Of a DNA stretch of 64,000 nucleotides, positions 48,347 to 56,983 are shown one piece after another. The stretch comes from CAG-488 sp051881315 (GTDB lineage Bacteria > Bacillota > Clostridia > Oscillospirales > Acutalibacteraceae), in NCBI GenBank assembly GCA_051881315.1, contig JBJEPQ010000063.1:1-64000 (forward strand), in the 5' to 3' direction. Below the pieces are notes generated by a model. The model was not told the DNA's origin, made no database searches, and saw only the letters and a list, made by a program, of their open reading frames with translations. Numbering within the stretch: position 1 is the first letter of the stretch; every line of letters starts with the position of its first letter. Both the position numbers and the translations under genes were made by a program.

Positions 48347-49774
48347 ATGCTATATAAATTTGACACAAAGGTTCAGTATCTTAAATATAAAGTTCTCCGT
48401 GAAGTAGCCCGCCATGCGTGGAACGACACCTTGCTGGACAATATTCTTGAAATTCCCAAGACTATTGTACCGGGCAACACACCGACAATGAGATGCTGTG
48501 TTTATAAGGAACGTGCGATTCTCGGAGAGCGTGTTAAGCTCGCAATGGGCGGAGACAAGACAAATCCGAATGTTATCGAGGTTATTGAAACCGCCTGTGA
48601 CGAGTGTCCTATGGGCGGATACGAGGTAACGAATGCGTGCAGAGGCTGTCTTGCACACCGCTGTATGGACGCCTGCCGTTTCGGAGCTATCACGTTCGAC
48701 AGCAACCACGTTGCACACATCGACAAAAATCTCTGCAAGGAGTGCGGCGCCTGTTCGAGAGTTTGTCCCTATACCGCTATCATCAGCCGTAAGCGTCCCT
48801 GCGAGAATGCCTGCAAGATCAAGGCTATCTCGATGAACGAGAACAAGGCGGCGGCTATAAACAATGACAAGTGTATTGCCTGCGGTGCCTGTGTTTATCA
48901 GTGCCCGTTCGGCGCGATCACGGACAAATCCTTTATCCTTGACGTTATCGACATCATCAAAAAGAGCGAGAACAATTCAAAGTACAAGGTTTATGCCGTT
49001 GTTGCTCCGACGATTTCGAGCCAGTTCAAGTATGCAAAGCTCGGTCAGGTTATAACGGGACTTAAAAAGCTCGGTTTCCATACCGTTATCGAAGCGGCTC
49101 TCGGAGCTGATATGGTTGCGTTTTCGGAGTCGAAAGAGCTTGCGGAAAAAGGATTTTTGACAAGCTCCTGCTGTCCTGCGTTTGTCAGCTATATTGAAAA
49201 ATCCTTCCCTCAGCTTTTACCCTTTGTTTCGCACAATCTTTCTCCGATGGGCGCAATATCAAAGTATATCAAGGATAACGATGAAGGCTGTAAGGTCGTT
49301 TTCATCGGACCCTGCACGGCGAAGAAGGCCGAGGTTCAGAAAGACTCTGTTCGTCCGTATGATGATGCCGCATTGACCTTTGAGGAGCTTCAGGCTCTCT
49401 TTGACAGCCGTGATATTGATATAACGGAGCTTGAGGAGGGCATGCTTGACAACGCATCTTATTACGGAAGAATTTTCGCACGCTGCGGAGGTCTTTCCGA
49501 CGCTGTTGCCGAGGGCCTCAAGGAGCACGGCATAGATGACTTTGAGCTTAATGCCTGTTCCTGCGACGGAATTGAGGCTTGCCGCACCGCCCTGCTCAAA
49601 AAGAGCAAGGATAAGCTTGACGCAAACTTCATCGAGGGCATGGCTTGTATCGGCGGCTGTATCGGCGGCGCAGGCTGTCTGACTCACGGCGAGAGAAACA
49701 AGGCGGAGGTTGACAAGTACGGCAGAGAAGCCTACGAAAAGACCATCACAGACGCTATTTCGATGCTGAAATAA
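48347..49774 (+). CDS. [FeFe] hydrogenase (group B-like, monomeric)
   Basis: 475 residues. An N-terminal part with C50/C51 and C84/C87 and additional clusters (C98/101/106/110; C130/133/136/140; C176/179/182/186) carries electrons to the H-cluster domain. H-cluster motifs: TSSCCPAFV (C275-276), GPCTAKKAE (C323) and GMACIGGCIGG (C434, C438). All four ligands are present, so it is probably catalytically active with ferredoxin in H2 evolution. No maturases (hydEFG) are in this window. It starts 55 bases after the phosphatase gene with AGGAGGAA and ends the block at a strong terminator. Confidence 0.9.
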   Translation: MLYKFDTKVQYLKYKVLREVARHAWNDTLLDNILEIPKTIVPGNTPTMRCCVYKERAILGERVKLAMGGDKTNPNVIEVIETACDECPMGGYEVTNACRGCLAHRCMDACRFGAITFDSNHVAHIDKNLCKECGACSRVCPYTAIISRKRPCENACKIKAISMNENKAAAINNDKCIACGACVYQCPFGAITDKSFILDVIDIIKKSENNSKYKVYAVVAPTISSQFKYAKLGQVITGLKKLGFHTVIEAALGADMVAFSESKELAEKGFLTSSCCPAFVSYIEKSFPQLLPFVSHNLSPMGAISKYIKDNDEGCKVVFIGPCTAKKAEVQKDSVRPYDDAALTFEELQALFDSRDIDITELEEGMLDNASYYGRIFARCGGLSDAVAEGLKEHGIDDFELNACSCDGIEACRTALLKKSKDKLDANFIEGMACIGGCIGGAGCLTHGERNKAEVDKYGREAYEKTITDAISMLK

Positions 49775-49790
49775 GTTTCCAATAAATAAT

Positions 49791-49821
49791 AAACGGGACT
49801 GTCGGTGAGACAGTCCCGTTT
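49791..49821. terminator. Terminator between hydrogenase block and PI-PLC gene
   Basis: A perfect 13-bp stem (AAACGGGACTGTC, 49791-49803, with 49809-49821, GGTGA loop), flanked by AATAAT and TTATT so it can act in both directions. Confidence 0.85.
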
Positions 49822-49826
49822 GTTAT

Positions 49827-50729
49827 TTATGTACAGGTTTTAAGCCTGTTTTTATATTCCGTCCGTTTGCTTTCGATGACGTTGTTCTTGTTCAGGTTCA
49901 GGTTGAGAATTTCTCTGACCTTGAAGAAGTCCTCCGTCATAAAGTCGCCTGCGATAATATTGGCTTTTGCAAGATATTTCGGCGTGTTGGCAATCGTGTT
50001 GATAAGCGCCTTGAAGTGCCAGCGCAGAGCCTTATCAAGCTTCCTCGGAAAGACAACGCCGATATCCGTGCCGAGATTCGGCGTCTGCTGAGTCTGGAAC
50101 CAGTAAAAGCCGTTCGTATCGTTCGTGTCGAAGAAATCCGTTGCCTCGGTGACGAACTCAAAAGCGTGCTTGCCGTGACGCTTCTTTTCCCACGGAAGAA
50201 TGTGCGGACAGTTCACGCTGTACTTGTATTCCTCGCAGTAGTTTATCATAATAAATCTTTTGCCCGATTTTCTCATATCGCCCATCGTGACATCGCCGAT
50301 GTTGTCAAAATCGGTAAAGGCATATTTGGACGGCTCAAGACATCTTTCGAGAATTTCATCAACCTTTTTCGGATCGGCATGGAAGTTCAACTCAATCGGA
50401 CCGAAATGCTGAGGCTGGTATTCCCTGATATCGAGAATGAAAAATTCGGACGGATGCTCGTCTATGACCTTGCGGAATTTCATCAGCTCCGGCTCAAAGG
50501 GCAAGCCCTTTGTTATTCCGTGGCAGAAAACGATCTGACCGTTTTTATCCGTGTCAAGCCTGACGCAGAAATGGCGGATACCGTATTCAAACTGCTGAAC
50601 GAGGTCGCCGTCCTGACAGCAGGCAATGGGCTTCATCTTGAAGCTTCCTGCGTTGTGTGCGCTGGGCATTACGACATTGCAAAGCTTAACATCGTCCTTG
50701 ATGTAGGACATCCATTCGGAATAAATCAT
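49827..50729 (-). CDS. PI-PLC X-domain phosphodiesterase-like protein
   Basis: 300 residues without a signal peptide. The X-domain pattern is visible: MPSAHNAGSF with the first catalytic His (H25), FEYGIRHFCVRLDT, and FCHGITKGLPF with the second His, followed by PSEFFILDIREYQ. Bacterial PI-PLC family members cleave phosphatidylinositol or related phosphodiesters. Lack of export signal suggests cytosolic use or a different substrate. ATG 50729 follows AAGGATG. It is the last gene of a six-gene minus-strand operon, 14 bases after the aldolase gene. Confidence 0.8.
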   Translation of the reverse strand: MIYSEWMSYIKDDVKLCNVVMPSAHNAGSFKMKPIACCQDGDLVQQFEYGIRHFCVRLDTDKNGQIVFCHGITKGLPFEPELMKFRKVIDEHPSEFFILDIREYQPQHFGPIELNFHADPKKVDEILERCLEPSKYAFTDFDNIGDVTMGDMRKSGKRFIMINYCEEYKYSVNCPHILPWEKKRHGKHAFEFVTEATDFFDTNDTNGFYWFQTQQTPNLGTDIGVVFPRKLDKALRWHFKALINTIANTPKYLAKANIIAGDFMTEDFFKVREILNLNLNKNNVIESKRTEYKNRLKTCT

Positions 50730-50743
50730 ATTCTTTCACATCC

Positions 50744-51580
50744 TTAAATGTTGTAGCAAATACTGATCTTGTGCCTGAGTACCTCTTTTATGCAGTCGAT
50801 CGCTCCGCGCATATAGATCTTGGGATCATAGACTTCGGGATCCTTGGCAAATTCAGCCTTGATGCCGTTTGTATAAGCCTGACGAAGCTCGGTTGCAAAA
50901 TTTATTTTGGTAATACCTGCCGCTATGCAGTCCTTGAGCACCTCATCGGAAAGACCTGAAGCACCGTGAAGCACAAGCGGAGTTTCAATAGCGGAGTGAA
51001 TTTCCTTGATACGTTCAATGTTGATATGCGGCGTTCCCTTGTATACGCCGTGAGCCGTGCCGACGCCGATGGCAAGAGTGCTTACGTTGGTTCTCCTGAC
51101 AAATTCCTCCGCCTCGCTGACCTTTGTGTAGCTGGATTCAAGCTCTGTGTCGCCCTCCTCCTTGCCGCCGATCGTGCCCAACTCACCCTCAACGGAAACG
51201 TCCATCGGCAGGGCAAAGTCCGTGACCTCTTTGGTGAATTTAACGTTGTCCTCAAACGGCATCGCACTGCCGTCAAACATAACGGAAGAAAAACCGCCGG
51301 CAACGCATTTCTTTGCAAGGCTGAGGCTGCTGCCGTGGTCAAGGTGCAGAGCGTAGTCAACGGGACAGTCCGCCATAAGCTCACGCATCATTGCAGGATA
51401 AATTGCTATTCCGCCGTAGTTGAGCGTTCTTGGAATCATCTGGACGATGACGGGAGTACGCAGCTCGTGCATTATCTCGGAAACCGCCATAGCGGATTCA
51501 AGATTGTCAATATTGAATGCCGGAATGGCATAGTTTTCTTTTGCGGCTCTTTTCATTAGCCTCGCGGAAGAAACCACCAT
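50744..51580 (-). CDS. Class II fructose-bisphosphate/ketose-bisphosphate aldolase
   Basis: 278 residues. Zinc and catalytic motifs: LHLDHGSSLSLAKK near residue 80, SVEGELGTIGG near 130, AIGVGTAHGVYKG near 173 and LHGASGLS near 205. ATG 51580 follows AGGTG; an ATG three codons upstream is too close to it. It could act in glycolysis or on tagatose/other ketose bisphosphates; class II enzymes of this length include both. Its place between pgsA and a PI-PLC-like gene is unusual, and no other sugar-catabolic gene is adjacent. Confidence 0.87.
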   Translation of the reverse strand: MVVSSARLMKRAAKENYAIPAFNIDNLESAMAVSEIMHELRTPVIVQMIPRTLNYGGIAIYPAMMRELMADCPVDYALHLDHGSSLSLAKKCVAGGFSSVMFDGSAMPFEDNVKFTKEVTDFALPMDVSVEGELGTIGGKEEGDTELESSYTKVSEAEEFVRRTNVSTLAIGVGTAHGVYKGTPHINIERIKEIHSAIETPLVLHGASGLSDEVLKDCIAAGITKINFATELRQAYTNGIKAEFAKDPEVYDPKIYMRGAIDCIKEVLRHKISICYNI

Positions 51581-51605
51581 ATAAAACACCTTCGTTCTAA
51601 AAAAA

Positions 51606-52163
51606 TCAGTCTTTAAAATTTATCATTTTCCAACCGTTTACCATATATACGGCTCCGGAAACTACGGAGATGATCGCCGTGACGCCCATAAGAATATTGG
51701 ATATCAGGCTCATATTGAAGCCGAGGGAGAAAACCTCGGTCGCTTCGCAAAGCAGCATAACGGCAATGAAAGAAACCATTTGGGCAACGGTTTTGATCTT
51801 GCCGCCGATGTTTGCCGGGATAACAAGATTTTGCGCCGCCGCTATCATTCTCAGCGAGGTTACGGCAAAGTCCCTTGTCAGTATTATCATAACGATCCAG
51901 ATACTGCAAAGACCGTCTTTCATAAAGGCGAGCAAGCCTGCCGTCACAAGCATTTTGTCAGCGATCGGATCAAGAAGCTTGCCGAAATTCGTGACAATAT
52001 TATTTTTCCTTGCAATTCTGCCGTCAAGAGCGTCGGTAATTGCGCCGAGGGCAAAGATGATTGCGGAAAAAAGAAATTTATGTTCGATGCCGGCAAGATA
52101 AACCGCAAGAAAAATCGGAGCGATAAACATCCTGCCGAGCGTTATTTTATTGGGTAAATTCAT
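51606..52163 (-). CDS. pgsA: CDP-diacylglycerol-glycerol-3-phosphate 3-phosphatidyltransferase
   Basis: Makes phosphatidylglycerol phosphate, the precursor of acidic phospholipids. 185 residues with about four to five membrane helices. The CDP-alcohol phosphotransferase motif D-x2-DG-x2-AR-x8-G-x3-D-x3-D is visible from DALDGRIARK to LLDPIADK (residues ~41-68). It overlaps rimO by 4 bases (ATGA), the common Firmicute arrangement near recA. Confidence 0.94.
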   Translation of the reverse strand: MNLPNKITLGRMFIAPIFLAVYLAGIEHKFLFSAIIFALGAITDALDGRIARKNNIVTNFGKLLDPIADKMLVTAGLLAFMKDGLCSIWIVMIILTRDFAVTSLRMIAAAQNLVIPANIGGKIKTVAQMVSFIAVMLLCEATEVFSLGFNMSLISNILMGVTAIISVVSGAVYMVNGWKMINFKD

Positions 52164-53491
52164 TGTTTAACCTCGCCGATAAGATCGTAGTCCTCAACAT
52201 CAAATATCTCTACCTCTGCAAAATCACCGATATCAAGATCTCTGTCGGAGGTGAATCTGACAAGACCGTCAATTTCGGGAGCGTCCATATATGTTCTGCC
52301 CGTGTAGCTGTCGGAGTATCCGTCATAGTCCTCAACGATGACCTTGTAGGTCTTTCCGATCTTCTCGTTGTTCTTTTCCTCCATTATGCTGTACTGATCC
52401 TGCATAATGATCTCGCCGCGGCGCGTTTTGACGTCCTCTTCAACCTGATCCTCCATATCGTAAGCCGGAGTTCCCTCCTGAGCAGAAAAGGTGAAAACAC
52501 CGAGACGGTCAAATTCAATCTCGTTGACAAAAACAGCAAGATTTTCAAACTCGTCCTCGCCCTCGCCGGGGAAACCGACGATAAAGGTCGTTCTGATTAC
52601 AACATCGGGAATTTCCGTTCTGAGCTTTTCAATCACGTTCCGGATCATAGCCTGATCGCCTCTGCGGTTCATCGCCTTGAGTATTTTGTCGTCGGCGTGC
52701 TGGAGGGGAAGATCAATATAGTTTACAATCTTATCCTGCTTTTTCATCGTTTCGATAAGCTCGTCGGTTATCCTGTCGGGGTAGCAGTAAAGAAGTCTGA
52801 TCCATTCGATCGAGTCGATTTTGCAAAGCTCGTTGAGAAGCTCAGGGAGCTTCAACTCACCGTAAAGGTCAAGTCCGTAGCTTGTTGTGTCCTGAGCAAT
52901 AAGGATAAGCTCTTTAACTCCGGACTCGGCAAGCTGTTTAGCCTCCTCGATAATGCTTTCCATACTGCGGCTTCTCATATTTCCTCTGATTGAGGGAATG
53001 GTGCAGTAGGTGCATCTGTTCGAACAGCCCTCGCCGATTTTGAGGTATGCCCAGTACTGCGGAGTGGTGAGTATTCTCTGTCCCTCAAGAGGCAGGTCAA
53101 CCCTCGGCGGATACTTTTCTATCGTGTCAACGCCGGACATAACCTCCTCAATCGTCTTGACAATATCGCCGTTTGCGCCTATTCCGACAACGGCGTCAAC
53201 CTCAGGGATCTCCGTAACAATCTCGTCCTTATATCGCTGAGCGAGACAGCCTGTGACAATTATCTTGCTGATAATCCCCTCTTTTTTCAGCTCGACCATA
53301 TCGAGGATATTTTCAATCGCCTCTTTCTTTGCGTCGTCGATAAAGCCGCAGGTGTTGACAATAACAACATCACAGCCGTCAACGTAATCGACAATCTCAC
53401 AGCCGGCGGCGTCGATAAGAGCCAGCATATGCTCGGCGTCAACCTGATTTTTCGGACAGCCGAGAGAGATCATTCCAACCTTGTATTCCAT
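52160..53491 (-). CDS. rimO: Ribosomal protein uS12 methylthiotransferase
   Basis: 443-residue radical SAM methylthiotransferase that modifies Asp of ribosomal protein S12. The N-terminal UPF0004 domain has GMISLGCPKNQVDAEHML, VNTCGFIDDAKKEA and a third cluster Cys in VTGCLAQRY. The radical SAM motif is CSNRCTYCTIP near residue 150, and a C-terminal TRAM domain follows from about 375. GFIDDAKKE supports RimO over MiaB. ATG 53491 follows AAGGTG; earlier in-frame ATGs lack a site. It sits between recX and pgsA. Confidence 0.94.
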   Translation of the reverse strand: MEYKVGMISLGCPKNQVDAEHMLALIDAAGCEIVDYVDGCDVVIVNTCGFIDDAKKEAIENILDMVELKKEGIISKIIVTGCLAQRYKDEIVTEIPEVDAVVGIGANGDIVKTIEEVMSGVDTIEKYPPRVDLPLEGQRILTTPQYWAYLKIGEGCSNRCTYCTIPSIRGNMRSRSMESIIEEAKQLAESGVKELILIAQDTTSYGLDLYGELKLPELLNELCKIDSIEWIRLLYCYPDRITDELIETMKKQDKIVNYIDLPLQHADDKILKAMNRRGDQAMIRNVIEKLRTEIPDVVIRTTFIVGFPGEGEDEFENLAVFVNEIEFDRLGVFTFSAQEGTPAYDMEDQVEEDVKTRRGEIIMQDQYSIMEEKNNEKIGKTYKVIVEDYDGYSDSYTGRTYMDAPEIDGLVRFTSDRDLDIGDFAEVEIFDVEDYDLIGEVKQ

Positions 53492-53501
53492 AGAATTCAC
53501 C

Positions 53502-54134
53502 TTAGTATTCCTCATAGTATTCGTCGTCGGAAAATTCACTCATCGCTTCACGGATATCCGAAAAAGTGTAACCCATTCGTTGCAGAGCGGAAAAGACCTT
53601 TTTTCTTCCGACTTCGTCATTCATTCTATTATAATATTTTTTTTCAATAATATCAACTATTCTTTGAATATTATCGGGTTCTTCGTCCTCAAAAAGTGAA
53701 TTAACAGCCTCAGAAGCGATATCCGAAGCAATTCCTTTTGCGATAAGCTCGGATTTTATTCGGATCTTCCCGAATTTTTTGTGTTCAAAAAGCTCACGGG
53801 CATAGTTTTCGGCATATCGCTGATCGTTAATCAGGTCAAGCTCTATCAGCTTTTCGACAGCCTCGTCAACATATTCCGCTCCGTACTTCCTTGCAAGCTT
53901 CGCCCTGATCTCCCTTTCGGAATGATCACGGTAGTCAAGACTGTTCAAAGCGCTGTTAAAAGCACGGCGAGAGCCTGCCGCCTCCTCAAAGGCAGTAAGC
54001 TCCTCCTTGTTTATTTCATCGCCGGAGATATAACCGCAGGAAAACCAGAAAAATTCGTCCACAGTCAGCCTATATTCTCCGTCGATATATATATGAATTT
54101 TGTCTTTGCGTCCGCTTTTTGCCGTGATCTTCAT
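53502..54134 (-). CDS. recX: Regulatory protein RecX
   Basis: 210 residues made of three-helix repeats typical of RecX, which modulates RecA filaments. Motifs: ALNSLDYRDHSEREIRAKLARKYG and ELDLINDQRYAENYARELFEHKKFG (each cited by its ends), then KGIASDIASEAVNSL. The start overlaps the recA stop by one base. The C-terminus is strongly acidic. Confidence 0.92.
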   Translation of the reverse strand: MKITAKSGRKDKIHIYIDGEYRLTVDEFFWFSCGYISGDEINKEELTAFEEAAGSRRAFNSALNSLDYRDHSEREIRAKLARKYGAEYVDEAVEKLIELDLINDQRYAENYARELFEHKKFGKIRIKSELIAKGIASDIASEAVNSLFEDEEPDNIQRIVDIIEKKYYNRMNDEVGRKKVFSALQRMGYTFSDIREAMSEFSDDEYYEEY

Positions 54135-55249
54135 CAGTCGTCATCAACCGCTATGTCAAGCTTTGCCTTTGCGGAAACAGGCTCGGCAGGCGCGCTTTCT
54201 GCCGCCGATGCGGCGGGCTTGACCTTGCCTTTTTTGCCCGTTGCGGACTTGCAAGCCTGAAGCATGGCGTCCTTGTCGGCAAAGATCTTGTTTTTAATCT
54301 CCTCGCACAGCTCGGGATCGTTTTTGAGAAGCTCCTTGACATTTTCTCTGCCCTGACCGAGACGGGTATCGCCGTAGGAAAACCATGCGCCGCTCTTGTG
54401 AATAACGTCCATGGAAACTGCGATATCGAGAATTTCACCGACCTTGGAGATTCCTTCGCCGTAAATTATGTCAAACTCGGCCTCCTTGAACGGGGGAGCA
54501 ACCTTGTTCTTGACGATCTTTACCCTTGTTCGTGAGCCGACAAATTCTCCGTTTGCACCCTTGATGGTTTCCGCTTTTCTGACATCAAGACGCATTGAAG
54601 CGTAGAATTTCAGCGCACGGCCGCCCGTCGTGGTTTCGGGATTGCCGTACATTACTCCGATCTTTTCACGGAGCTGATTTATGAAAATAATAATCGTGTT
54701 CGATTTGTTGATTGCACCTGCAAGCTTTCTCAAAGCCTGCGACATAAGTCTTGCGTGCTGACCGACATGGGATTCGCCCATTTCACCCTCGATCTCCGAA
54801 CGGGGAACAAGAGCGGCAACCGAGTCAACAACAACGATGTCGATAGCACCGGAACGAACGAGTGCCTCGGCAATTTCGAGAGCCTGCTCGCCGTTATCGG
54901 GCTGAGAAACAAGCAGGGAGTCAACGTCAACGCCGAGATTTGCGGCGTAAACGGGATCAAGTGCGTGCTCCGCATCAATGAATGCGGCTTCACCGCCGGC
55001 TTTCTGAGCCTCGGCGACAGCGTGCAGAGCGAGCGTTGTTTTACCGGAGGATTCCGGTCCGTATATTTCCACGATCCTGCCCTTGGGAAGTCCGCCGATA
55101 CCCGTTGCGGCGTCGAGAGCCAACGATCCCGTTGAGATAGCCTCAACGTTCATGGCGACATTCTGTCCCAAACGCATAACCGTTCCTTTACCGTATTGTT
55201 TTTCAAGCTGAGCAATAGCTGTTTCCAAAGCCTTCTGTTTATCAGCCAA
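54134..55249 (-). CDS. recA: Recombinase RecA
   Basis: DNA strand exchange and SOS co-protease. 371 residues. N-terminal KALETAIAQLEKQYGKGTVM, Walker A GPESSGKTTLAL near residue 66, SQPDNGEQALEIAE, and L2-region TTTGGRALKFYASMRLD. The start is TTG at 55249, preceded by GGAGGG with 6 bases spacing, and gives the usual start (M)ADKQKALE. The C-terminal tail is Ala/Lys-rich and ends in acidic residues. A LexA box and a promoter lie immediately upstream, and recX, rimO, pgsA and two more genes follow on the same strand. Confidence 0.97.
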   Translation of the reverse strand: MADKQKALETAIAQLEKQYGKGTVMRLGQNVAMNVEAISTGSLALDAATGIGGLPKGRIVEIYGPESSGKTTLALHAVAEAQKAGGEAAFIDAEHALDPVYAANLGVDVDSLLVSQPDNGEQALEIAEALVRSGAIDIVVVDSVAALVPRSEIEGEMGESHVGQHARLMSQALRKLAGAINKSNTIIIFINQLREKIGVMYGNPETTTGGRALKFYASMRLDVRKAETIKGANGEFVGSRTRVKIVKNKVAPPFKEAEFDIIYGEGISKVGEILDIAVSMDVIHKSGAWFSYGDTRLGQGRENVKELLKNDPELCEEIKNKIFADKDAMLQACKSATGKKGKVKPAASAAESAPAEPVSAKAKLDIAVDDD

Positions 55250-55266
55250 AATAATCCCTCCGTGTC

Positions 55267-55280
55267 CGTACAAATGTTCG
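55267..55280. promoter_or_regulatory. LexA (SOS) box of recA
   Basis: CGTACAAATGTTCG matches the Bacillus-type SOS box CGAACRNRYGTTCG at 13 of 14 positions. It lies between the recA -10 element and the ribosome site, where LexA would block transcription. Confidence 0.7.
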
Positions 55281-55289
55281 ATTGCAGAT

Positions 55290-55318
55290 ATTATACTATA
55301 AAATAAGAAAAAATGCAA
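55290..55318 (-). promoter_or_regulatory. Promoter of recA operon
   Basis: On the minus strand TTGCAT (55318-55313) and TATAAT (55295-55290), 17 bases apart. The LexA box lies just downstream. Confidence 0.72.
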
Positions 55319-55396
55319 TATGTTTTGAATATTTTTAAGAAAAAATTCACAGACGGCAGTTTGGCAAAAACTCAAGGTTTTATGCCGATAATGCTA

Positions 55397-55424
55397 TTGA
55401 AAAAAATCCGTTTTGTGTTATACT
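55397..55424 (+). promoter_or_regulatory. Promoter of lysR-yfcE pair
   Basis: TTGAAA (55397-55402) and TATACT (55419-55424) with a 16-base spacer. Confidence 0.6.
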
Positions 55425-55456
55425 GATACAAAGTCGGAATGAACGGAGGTCGGCGT

Positions 55457-56392
55457 ATGAATTTACTGCATATGAAATATGCCGTTGAAATCGCTGAAAC
55501 AAAATCCATAAACAAGGCTGCCGAAAAGCTTTTTGTCGGTCAGTCGGCGTTGAGCCGTGCAATCAAGGAGCTTGAAGCAAGCCTCGGAGTAACTCTGTTT
55601 GAACGAAGCGCAAAGGGGATGTTTCTCACCCCCGACGGCGAGGTCTTTGTCCGATATGCCAAGACGGTGCTCAAACAGGTTGACGCTATTGAAAATATGT
55701 TCAGCGGCGGAAATGTCGCAAAAAAGCAGTTTTCTGTCTCCGTGCCGAGGGCAAGCTATATTGCAGATGCCTTTGCTCAGTTTTCCAAACTGATTGAAGA
55801 TGGGACTGAGACGGAGCTTTTCTATAAGGAAACCAACGCAATGCGTGCCATAAAAAATATACTGAACGATGAATTTAAGCTCGGAATAATCCGCTATGCG
55901 GAAAGCTATGACAAGTATTATAAAGAAATGATGGACGAAAAAGGTCTTGCTTATGAGCTGATAACCGAGTTCAGATATATGCTTCTTATGAACAGGGAAA
56001 GCCCTCTGGCGAAAAAAGAAAAAATAACCTATGAGGATTTGAGAGACCTTGTGATGATCGCCCATGCCGATCCCTATGTACCGTCACTTCCGCTTTCGGA
56101 GGTCAAGAAAGAGGAGCTTCCCGACAACTCGGACAGGAAGATTTTTGTTTTTGAGAGGGCAAGCCAGTTTGAACTGCTTGCCGAGAATCACGACACCTTT
56201 ATGTGGTCGTCGCCGATTCCCAAAACACTTCTTGACCGTTACGGACTTATTCAGCGTTACTGTGACGAAAACAAGCGTGTGTATAAGGATATCCTGATAC
56301 ACCGACGTGACTATACTCTTTCCGAGCTTGACCATATGTTTGTCGAGGAGCTTGTGAAAGCGAAAAGAAGAACGATGGGGGAGGAAGCCTGA
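55457..56392 (+). CDS. LysR family transcriptional regulator
   Basis: 311 residues. The N-terminal winged HTH contains YAVEIAETKSINKAAEKL and GQSALSRAIKELEASLGVTLFER (cited by ends), the family signature. The effector-binding domain (about 90-300) has the periplasmic-binding fold pattern. ATG 55457 follows CGGAGGT. Effector and targets are unknown; no divergent biosynthetic gene is adjacent, as recA lies on the other side. yfcE follows after one base. Confidence 0.9.
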   Translation: MNLLHMKYAVEIAETKSINKAAEKLFVGQSALSRAIKELEASLGVTLFERSAKGMFLTPDGEVFVRYAKTVLKQVDAIENMFSGGNVAKKQFSVSVPRASYIADAFAQFSKLIEDGTETELFYKETNAMRAIKNILNDEFKLGIIRYAESYDKYYKEMMDEKGLAYELITEFRYMLLMNRESPLAKKEKITYEDLRDLVMIAHADPYVPSLPLSEVKKEELPDNSDRKIFVFERASQFELLAENHDTFMWSSPIPKTLLDRYGLIQRYCDENKRVYKDILIHRRDYTLSELDHMFVEELVKAKRRTMGEEA

Positions 56393-56393
56393 A

Positions 56394-56933
56394 ATGAAAT
56401 GGCTGATTGCATCCGATATTCACGGCAGTGCGTACTGGTGCCGCCGATTGCTCGAAAAATATGAACAGGAAAAGGCGGACAGGCTGATCCTGCTCGGCGA
56501 TGTCCTTTATCACGGTCCGAGAAATGATTTGCCCGATGAGTATGCACCGAAAAAAGTTATCGAAATGCTCAACGGTATGAGCGACAGTATTCTTTGCGTC
56601 AGAGGAAACTGCGACACCGAGGTGGATCAGATGGTGCTGAAATTTCCCGTGCTTGCGGACTATGCTCTGCTTGATCTCGGAGAAAGAATGATTTACATGA
56701 CTCACGGACACGTTTACCACGAAAACAATCTTCCTCCGCTTCATGAGGGCGACATTCTTCTCCACGGGCACACCCATATTTCAAAATGCGTCGATCACGG
56801 GAATTATGTTTATATGAATCCCGGCTCGGTTTCAATTCCAAAGGAGAACACACCACACGGATATATGACGCTTGAAAACGGAAGGTTTATCTGGAAATCA
56901 CTTGACGGAGAAACAATTAAGGAATACATATAA
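56394..56933 (+). CDS. YfcE/MJ0936 family metallophosphodiesterase
   Basis: 179 residues. Calcineurin-like motifs: ASDIHGS at the N-terminus, LLGDVLYHGPRND near residue 36, CVRGNCDTEVD near 66, YMTHGH near 103 and LLHGHTHISK near 125. All metal ligands are present. The family hydrolyses phosphodiesters; its natural substrate is not settled. Cotranscribed with the LysR gene. Confidence 0.9.
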   Translation: MKWLIASDIHGSAYWCRRLLEKYEQEKADRLILLGDVLYHGPRNDLPDEYAPKKVIEMLNGMSDSILCVRGNCDTEVDQMVLKFPVLADYALLDLGERMIYMTHGHVYHENNLPPLHEGDILLHGHTHISKCVDHGNYVYMNPGSVSIPKENTPHGYMTLENGRFIWKSLDGETIKEYI

Positions 56934-56937
56934 GAAA

Positions 56938-56972
56938 AGGCGGGGATCATTTCGATCTCCGCCTGAATTTTT
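56938..56972. terminator. Bidirectional terminator
   Basis: An 11-bp stem (AGGCGGGGATC, 56938-56948, with GATCTCCGCCT, 56954-56964, one wobble) followed by GAATTTTTATT, between convergent yfcE and the BMP-lipoprotein gene. Confidence 0.78.
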
Positions 56973-56983
56973 ATTCGCTTTTA

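Noticed and set aside
55250..55375. N-terminally extended RecA
   Set aside because: The additional 42 residues cover the promoter, LexA box and ribosome site; TTG at 55249 gives the conserved N-terminus.
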